Assembly: GCF_004011505.1 (NCBI RefSeq)
Contig: NZ_SAUN01000001.1
Span: 7,467,501 to 7,531,500 of the forward strand
Length of the DNA stretch: 64,000 nt
Origin: Nonomuraea polychroma
GTDB taxonomy: Bacteria; Actinomycetota; Actinomycetes; Streptosporangiales; Streptosporangiaceae
Direction of reading: 5' to 3'
Shown: positions 57,944-64,000 of the stretch, one piece after another
How positions within the stretch are numbered: the stretch's first letter is position 1
How the letters are laid out: each line of letters opens with the position of its first letter
Position numbers and translations under genes: made by a program
The notes under the pieces: generated by a model
The model's database searches: none
What the model was told of the DNA's origin: nothing
The model's input: the letters and a program-made list of their open reading frames with translations, nothing else

Positions 57944-59080
57944 TCACCATTTCCTTTCTCTGTGCCAGGCCGCCTCCCAGAAGGCCTTCGCCTGGACGAT
58001 CTGCAGGAACACGTCGAAGACCATCTCCACGAGCAGTAACCCGGCCAGGAGCATCTGCCGGGGGCCGCGGGCGCGTACGGTCACGACGCGTTCGACCATG
58101 AAGATCACGGTGATGGCGGCCCACACGGGCTGGATCCGCAGATCTCCCGCCACCGCGATGGACCACACAACGGTTCCCAGGTAGAGGAAGACGACCACGA
58201 CACCGATGAGCGAGAGCAACTGCCGTCCCCAGTAGGGCCGGGTCACCTTCGTCCACCCGTAGTCGGTCAGGTTCTCCAGCGCGCCGCGCTTCCAGCGCAA
58301 CCGCTGGCGGAAGAGCTCGCGCCAGGTGGGCATGACCTCGGTGGTCAGCGTGCATGTGCTGGGCGCCAGGATGCGCAGGCCCAGGTGGAGGATGGCCAGC
58401 GTGAGCTCGTTGTCCTCGGTGAGGACGCGCACGTCGTACACGTGGGCCGCGCCGGGCAGGCGACCGGCGCTCCGTGCGGCGACGACCTGCTGCAACGTGA
58501 GCGCGCGGAAGAGGGTGGCGGTCCCGGTCAGTACGAGTGCCTTGCCCTGAAGCCGGCGGACGTCGCGGGCGTAGCGGACGTACTCGTTGCGCTGGAGCAT
58601 GCCGACGAACCCGCCGCCGTCCTTGCCGGTGAAGGTGCCGCCGACGGCGGCGTAACGGCCCTCGGCCAGGTATTCGAGCCCGGCCTGTACGAAGCCCCGG
58701 TCCAGCGCCGAGTCGGCGTCCATGACGAGGATCACGTCGTCGGTGCCGAGGAAGTGCAGCAGCCGGTCGAGCACCTGGTTGAGCGCGCCCGCCTTCTTGT
58801 GCGCGTTGCCCACGGTCTCGTACACCTCGGCGCCGCAACGACGGGCGATGTGGGCGGTGGCGTCGAAGCAGTTGTCGGCGATCACGATGACGCGATCCGG
58901 TGGCCGGGTCTGGAAGCGCAGCGAGTCGATGCTCTCGGCGATCTGCTCGGCCTCGTTGTGGGCGGGGATCAGCGCCGTGACACGCATCCGGTCGATCGGC
59001 GTCCAGGGCAGGCTTGTCTTGCCGTCGTAACGGTGCGACGTCGGTCGCGGTCGCGCAACGGCCCGCTGAGGGGTGATCAC
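57944..59080 (-). CDS. GT2-family membrane glycosyltransferase
   Basis: 378 residues. GT-A fold with VTALIPAHNEAEQIAESIDSL, the DXD-type MDADSALD, and the ED and QRLRWKRG motifs (TEDNEL ... RQRLRWKRGALENL) of processive GT2 enzymes such as hyaluronan/chitin/cellulose synthases. Four C-terminal membrane helices follow (about 285-365). It probably makes or extends a surface polysaccharide from a UDP-sugar. Coupled to the 53-residue peptide; divergent from the sortase. Confidence 0.88.
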   Translation of the reverse strand: MITPQRAVARPRPTSHRYDGKTSLPWTPIDRMRVTALIPAHNEAEQIAESIDSLRFQTRPPDRVIVIADNCFDATAHIARRCGAEVYETVGNAHKKAGALNQVLDRLLHFLGTDDVILVMDADSALDRGFVQAGLEYLAEGRYAAVGGTFTGKDGGGFVGMLQRNEYVRYARDVRRLQGKALVLTGTATLFRALTLQQVVAARSAGRLPGAAHVYDVRVLTEDNELTLAILHLGLRILAPSTCTLTTEVMPTWRELFRQRLRWKRGALENLTDYGWTKVTRPYWGRQLLSLIGVVVVFLYLGTVVWSIAVAGDLRIQPVWAAITVIFMVERVVTVRARGPRQMLLAGLLLVEMVFDVFLQIVQAKAFWEAAWHRERKW

Positions 59081-59276
59081 GTGGGCGCTTTCAGGCGAAG
59101 TGGGGTGAAGAGACGGAGCTATCGCCTGATGAGGAAAATGCCCAGATCAGCGAGCAAAGGACAATCTATCATGCTCTTTGCCTTCTTTAACCCCCTTAAG
59201 AGGACCTATCAACTCCTATACAGTTGAATCTCACCAAAAACACCCATCTCCTCCTTGATCCGAATTAGGTTCCCTT

Positions 59277-59898
59277 TTGCCCAAATCTCGTGGTCGCCGT
59301 GGCATCGTGCTGCCCGCCCTCGCCGCCGTGCTCGGAGCCGCCGCTCTGATCGCGATGTCCTCGTGGCCCCGATCCGCGGCGCCCGCCGTCCCGGCTCCCG
59401 CTCCCGCCATCGCCGCCACCGTTCCGGTGGCCGCGATTCCGCGAGTCCCGGCCTCACCCCCGGTCCGAGTGGAGATCCCCGAGATCGACGTACGGGCGAA
59501 GGTCATGAAACTGGGCCTCGGCTCCGACGGCACGCTGGAGGTTCCGCCCCTGTCGAAGGCCGATCAGACGGGCTGGTACGAGCGCGGCGCGGCCCCGGGA
59601 ACCGCCGGCCCCACCGTGATCGTCGGCCACGTGGACACCGCAGACGGCCCGGCCGTCTTCTACCGGCTCGGCGAGCTGCGCCCGGGCGATCGCGTACGGG
59701 TGACGCGTGCCGACGGCAGAGTCGCCACGTTCCAGCTCGACGCGCTGGAGTCGGTACGCAAGGACGCCTTCCCCACTCAGCGGGTCTACGGCGACGTGGC
59801 GTACCCGGCCATCCGGCTGATCACCTGCGGCGGCGACTTCGACGGCACGAGCGGCCACTATCGGAACAACATCATCGCCTACGGCCACCTCGTCTCGA

Positions 59899-59906
<8 letters not shown>
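59277..59906 (+). CDS. class F sortase
   Basis: 209 residues, apparently from a TTG start. N-terminal membrane anchor (about 9-28), Pro/Ala linker, then a sortase domain with His118 (VGHVDT), Cys184 (RLITCGG) and Arg196 (HYRNNIIAYG), the complete catalytic triad. The class F type is common in actinobacteria; substrates are poorly known. The AT-rich 196-bp region to the divergent glycosyltransferase should hold both promoters. The end overlaps the convergent ATPase by 8 bp. Confidence 0.87.
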
Positions 59907-61902
<1,996 letters not shown>

Positions 61903-61965
61903 GGCATCGTATATGCGCATTCACGCAGATACGCAAGTAAAGAGGTCGGCGGCTATGCTACTGGC
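61903..61965. promoter_or_regulatory. ArsR-type operator/promoter region
   Basis: 63 bp between the divergent ATPase and regulator starts. It contains the palindrome ATGCGCAT (61913-61920) and a related ACGCAGATACGCA just after. The position and ATGCGCAT-like sequence fit the operators of SmtB/CzrA-type repressors. Confidence 0.6.
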
Positions 61966-62325
61966 ATGCACACGTCGCTGCCCGACTTCGACATGCCGAA
62001 CGAGGAACAGGTGCACCTGGCGGCGGAGTCGTTCCGCCTGCTCTCCGACCCGACCCGGATCAAGATCCTGTGGGCGCTGCTGCAGGGTGAGTCGTCCGTC
62101 GCCTGCCTGGCCGAGCTCGCCGACGCCGCCCCCACCGCCGTCAGCCAGCACCTGGCCAAGCTTCGTCTGGCCGGGCTGGTCAAGGGGCGTCGCGAGGGGA
62201 CGTTCGTGTATTACAGGGCGGCGGACGAGCACGTGCGCCGTCTCCTGACCGAGGGCCTTTACCACGCCGACCACATCGACCGCGACAGCCTGCCCGCCGC
62301 CGACGCGGCTCACCGCACGGGGTGA
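61966..62325 (+). CDS. ArsR/SmtB-family metal-sensing repressor
   Basis: 119 residues. Winged helix (SVACLAELADAAPTAVSQHLAKL). Asp87, His89, His100 and His103 form exactly the D-x-H-x10-H-x-x-H alpha-5 site that binds Zn/Co in SmtB and CzrA; the arsenic/cadmium Cys-x-Cys site in the recognition helix is absent. It should therefore derepress the divergent ATPase gene on zinc or cobalt excess. Confidence 0.93.
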   Translation: MHTSLPDFDMPNEEQVHLAAESFRLLSDPTRIKILWALLQGESSVACLAELADAAPTAVSQHLAKLRLAGLVKGRREGTFVYYRAADEHVRRLLTEGLYHADHIDRDSLPAADAAHRTG

Positions 62326-63233
62326 ACGTGCTCCGCGAGCGTCTCGGCGGCTATCGGCCGGAGCGTCTCGACCGCCGCGAGGAGCGCCTCTTCGCCGGCA
62401 CCATGGCTTTCGAGCTGGAGCAACGCACCGTTCCTATGGGCGAACACCCCGATCCGTCCGTTCTTGCCATAGCGGACCCACCGATCCCGGGATGCCGCCC
62501 GGCAGGGGCCGGCCTCGTCCTGCCAGGACCCGGCGTACGGCGTCGTGCACGCCTCCGCGGCGCTCGCGGCCGAGCCCCGGCGGACGGTCACCTGGATGCC
62601 CAGGAAGCTCCCGCCCACCGCCTCCGCACCGCCGCGCCGGTACTCCAGCGAGATCGCCGGCTCCTCCGGGCTGCCGATGATCGGGGCTTGGGCGTCGTAG
62701 AGCCTGTGCTCGGAGATGTCGGGCGCCACCAGCGGCACTCCGAGCAGTTCGAAGCTGCGCGCCTGGTGCCAGCGCCGGGCCGGCTCCTCGAGGGAGAACG
62801 CCAGCCCGCAGACGGCGGCGAGCCCGCAGAGCGCGGCGCCCCTGCACCACCACTGCCCCGTGGCCGTCAGCGCCCAGGCGGCGACGGCGAATCCGGCCAC
62901 CGCCGCCAGCACGTGCACTCCGCCGAGCAACGACCGGTCGAACCCGTAGTCGGTCGTCTCGGGCGCGACGCTCCACAGGGCGCCACCCAGGGTCAGGGTG
63001 GCGAGCCCACCGGCCAAGGCGATGACGAGCCGGCGGCGTGACAGGAACTGAGCCGCCATGGCCATGCCGATCACCAAGAGCGCCAACAGCATTTCGGAAG
63101 AATAAGGACCGCGCACGCCCGAGTGTCCGTCCCATGGCGGGCTCGCCGCCCACATGCCGGCCTGCACGGCCCCGACCACCAGCCCGACCAGCACACCTCT
63201 GCCTAATGCCGCCGATGGCGTCATGTCCCGCAT
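62310..63233 (-). CDS. multi-pass membrane protein, unknown
   Basis: About 307 residues. Four to five membrane segments in the first 150 residues (LVGLVVGAVQAGMWA, LLALLVIGMAMAAQF, LVIALAGGLATLTLGG, VLAAVAGFAVAAWAL), then an extracellular/cytosolic domain of about 130 residues with two cysteine-containing stretches. Start chosen at the ATG giving MRDMTPSAALGRG. It overlaps the convergent ArsR gene by 16 bp. No family recognised. Confidence 0.7.
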   Translation of the reverse strand: MRDMTPSAALGRGVLVGLVVGAVQAGMWAASPPWDGHSGVRGPYSSEMLLALLVIGMAMAAQFLSRRRLVIALAGGLATLTLGGALWSVAPETTDYGFDRSLLGGVHVLAAVAGFAVAAWALTATGQWWCRGAALCGLAAVCGLAFSLEEPARRWHQARSFELLGVPLVAPDISEHRLYDAQAPIIGSPEEPAISLEYRRGGAEAVGGSFLGIQVTVRRGSAASAAEACTTPYAGSWQDEAGPCRAASRDRWVRYGKNGRIGVFAHRNGALLQLESHGAGEEALLAAVETLRPIAAETLAEHVHPVR

Positions 63234-63370
63234 GCGCCCATGGTCGTGTTTTCGTCCCTCGCCGAAGGCTCGATCGGCAGAACCTCCACAGACTCCGCAC
63301 AAAGAAGCGGCGTGGATTCCACATTCCCGGAGGGACCAGCATGATCGCGCTGCTGCCGCAGTCCCCGTGC

Positions 63371-63408
63371 GAAAGCCCCACCGGACGCCTGCGTTCGGTG
63401 GGGCTTTC
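63371..63408. terminator. terminator hairpin downstream of ilvC
   Basis: Perfect 13-bp stem GAAAGCCCCACCG (63371-63383) / CGGTGGGGCTTTC (63396-63408). It lies about 60 bp beyond the ilvC stop in the leftward direction; there is only a short T-run. Confidence 0.75.
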
Positions 63409-63470
63409 CGTAGCCATCCGCGGACAGTACGGGTGGGCGCGCGAAACGCCCACCCGAACCACCCGGTGAG

Positions 63471-64000
63471 CTAGGCCTTCAGCCAGCTCATCATCGGGCG
63501 CAGCTTGGCGCCCGTCTTCTCGATCGGGTCCTCGGCCAGCTCCTCGCGGTACTGGGAGAACTTCTTCTGGCCGCTGTCGAACTCCTCGACCAGCTCACGC
63601 GCGAACGACCCGTCCTGGATCTCGCCCAGGATGCGGCGCATCTCCTGACGGGCCTCGTCGCCGACGACGCGCGGGCCGCGGGTGTAGCCGCCGTACTCCG
63701 CCGTGTCGGAGACCGACCAGTACATCTTGGAGATGCCGCCCTCGTACATCAGGTCGACGATGAGCTTCATCTCGTGCAGGCACTCGAAGTACGCGACCTC
63801 CGGCTGGTAGCCGGCCTCGATCAGCGTGTCGAAGCCCGCCTTGATGAGCTCGGACACGCCACCGCACAGCACGGCCTGCTCGCCGAACAGGTCGGTCTCC
63901 GTCTCCTCCTTGAACGTGGTGCGCAGCGCGCCGGCGCGGGTGCCACCGATGCCCTTGGCGTACGACAGCGCCAGGTCCAGCGCCTTGCCGGAGGCGTCCT
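63471..64000 (-). CDS. ilvC: ketol-acid reductoisomerase (C-terminal part)
   Basis: The last about 176 residues; the N-terminus is beyond the right edge. The knotted C-terminal domain is recognisable: ETETDLFGEQAVLCGGVSEL with metal-binding Glu/Asp, then YFECLHEMKLIVDLMYEGGI and MYWSVSDTAEYGGYTRGPRV. Second common step of valine, leucine and isoleucine synthesis; it uses NADPH and Mg. Class I (short) form. Confidence 0.96.
   Translation of the reverse strand, partial: DASGKALDLALSYAKGIGGTRAGALRTTFKEETETDLFGEQAVLCGGVSELIKAGFDTLIEAGYQPEVAYFECLHEMKLIVDLMYEGGISKMYWSVSDTAEYGGYTRGPRVVGDEARQEMRRILGEIQDGSFARELVEEFDSGQKKFSQYREELAEDPIEKTGAKLRPMMSWLKA

Overview
The window comes from the chromosome of a high-GC filamentous actinomycete. 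GC-rich third codon positions, GTG/TTG starts, an NdgR-type IclR regulator beside leuCD, an F420 gene (cofC), a DUF177-rpmF-rnc-mutM block and gltX next to tRNA-Gln and tRNA-Glu genes fit the Streptosporangiaceae (Nonomuraea-like) better than Streptomyces. This placement is inferred from gene order and protein resemblance. No rRNA, CRISPR array, prophage or transposase was seen.

Region 1 (1-10.1 kb) is housekeeping. A LysR/MFS divergent pair is followed by a leftward run: mutM, rnc, rpmF, DUF177, coaD, rsmD, then recG and a DAK2/YloV protein, with rpmB divergent. Between rsmD and recG lie about 750 bp without a gene. They hold a probable structured RNA ending in an intrinsic terminator, copy A of a 130-bp element, and a C-rich iterated tract. 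Copy B of the element lies in inverted orientation directly after thiD. Region 2 (10.3-19.5 kb) carries thiD, a repeat-rich membrane protein, thiL, a stand-alone RAM-domain (Lrp-like) protein, a DUF3515 lipoprotein, ddl, gpsA, plsC, cofC, a small OB-fold-like protein and HU. Region 3 (19.3-24.1 kb) is leuD-leuC with divergent ndgR and an acidic conserved protein of unknown function.

Region 4 (24.1-31.4 kb) has an M3 peptidase, tRNA-Gln, two tandem tRNA-Glu genes and gltX. A Tat-type hydrolase and a NarL-type two-component system sit between the Gln and Glu tRNA genes, around a perfect 28-bp palindrome. An NmrA-like pseudogene lies between the tRNA genes and gltX. Region 5 (31.4-43.9 kb) contains an FAH protein, a MhuD-type heme oxygenase with a His-Gly-rich insertion, an HD protein, a secreted heparinase-like protein, and the amino-acid genes cimA (with a leader-peptide attenuator), ilvE, leuB and serA. 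It also has a DsbA-like protein, an O-methyltransferase and a broken second methyltransferase. The partial ilvC at the right edge adds another branched-chain step.

Region 6 (44-64 kb) is accessory: an SseB-like protein, a GPH transporter, a PadR/ABC/FtsX operon with a clear PadR operator, a DUF1707-FHA protein, a PBP4-type carboxypeptidase, a small secreted peptide, map, a SigE-family ECF pair, an epoxide-hydrolase-like protein and an LppX/LprG-like secreted protein. A divergent locus pairs a GT2 glycosyltransferase and a 53-residue peptide resembling a cell-wall sorting signal with a class F sortase. A SmtB-type ArsR regulator and metal-exporting P-type ATPase follow. The most noteworthy observations are the paired inverted element with the adjacent structured RNA, the sortase/GT2/mini-peptide locus, the cimA attenuator, the altered MhuD, and thiL with an apparent ATC start.
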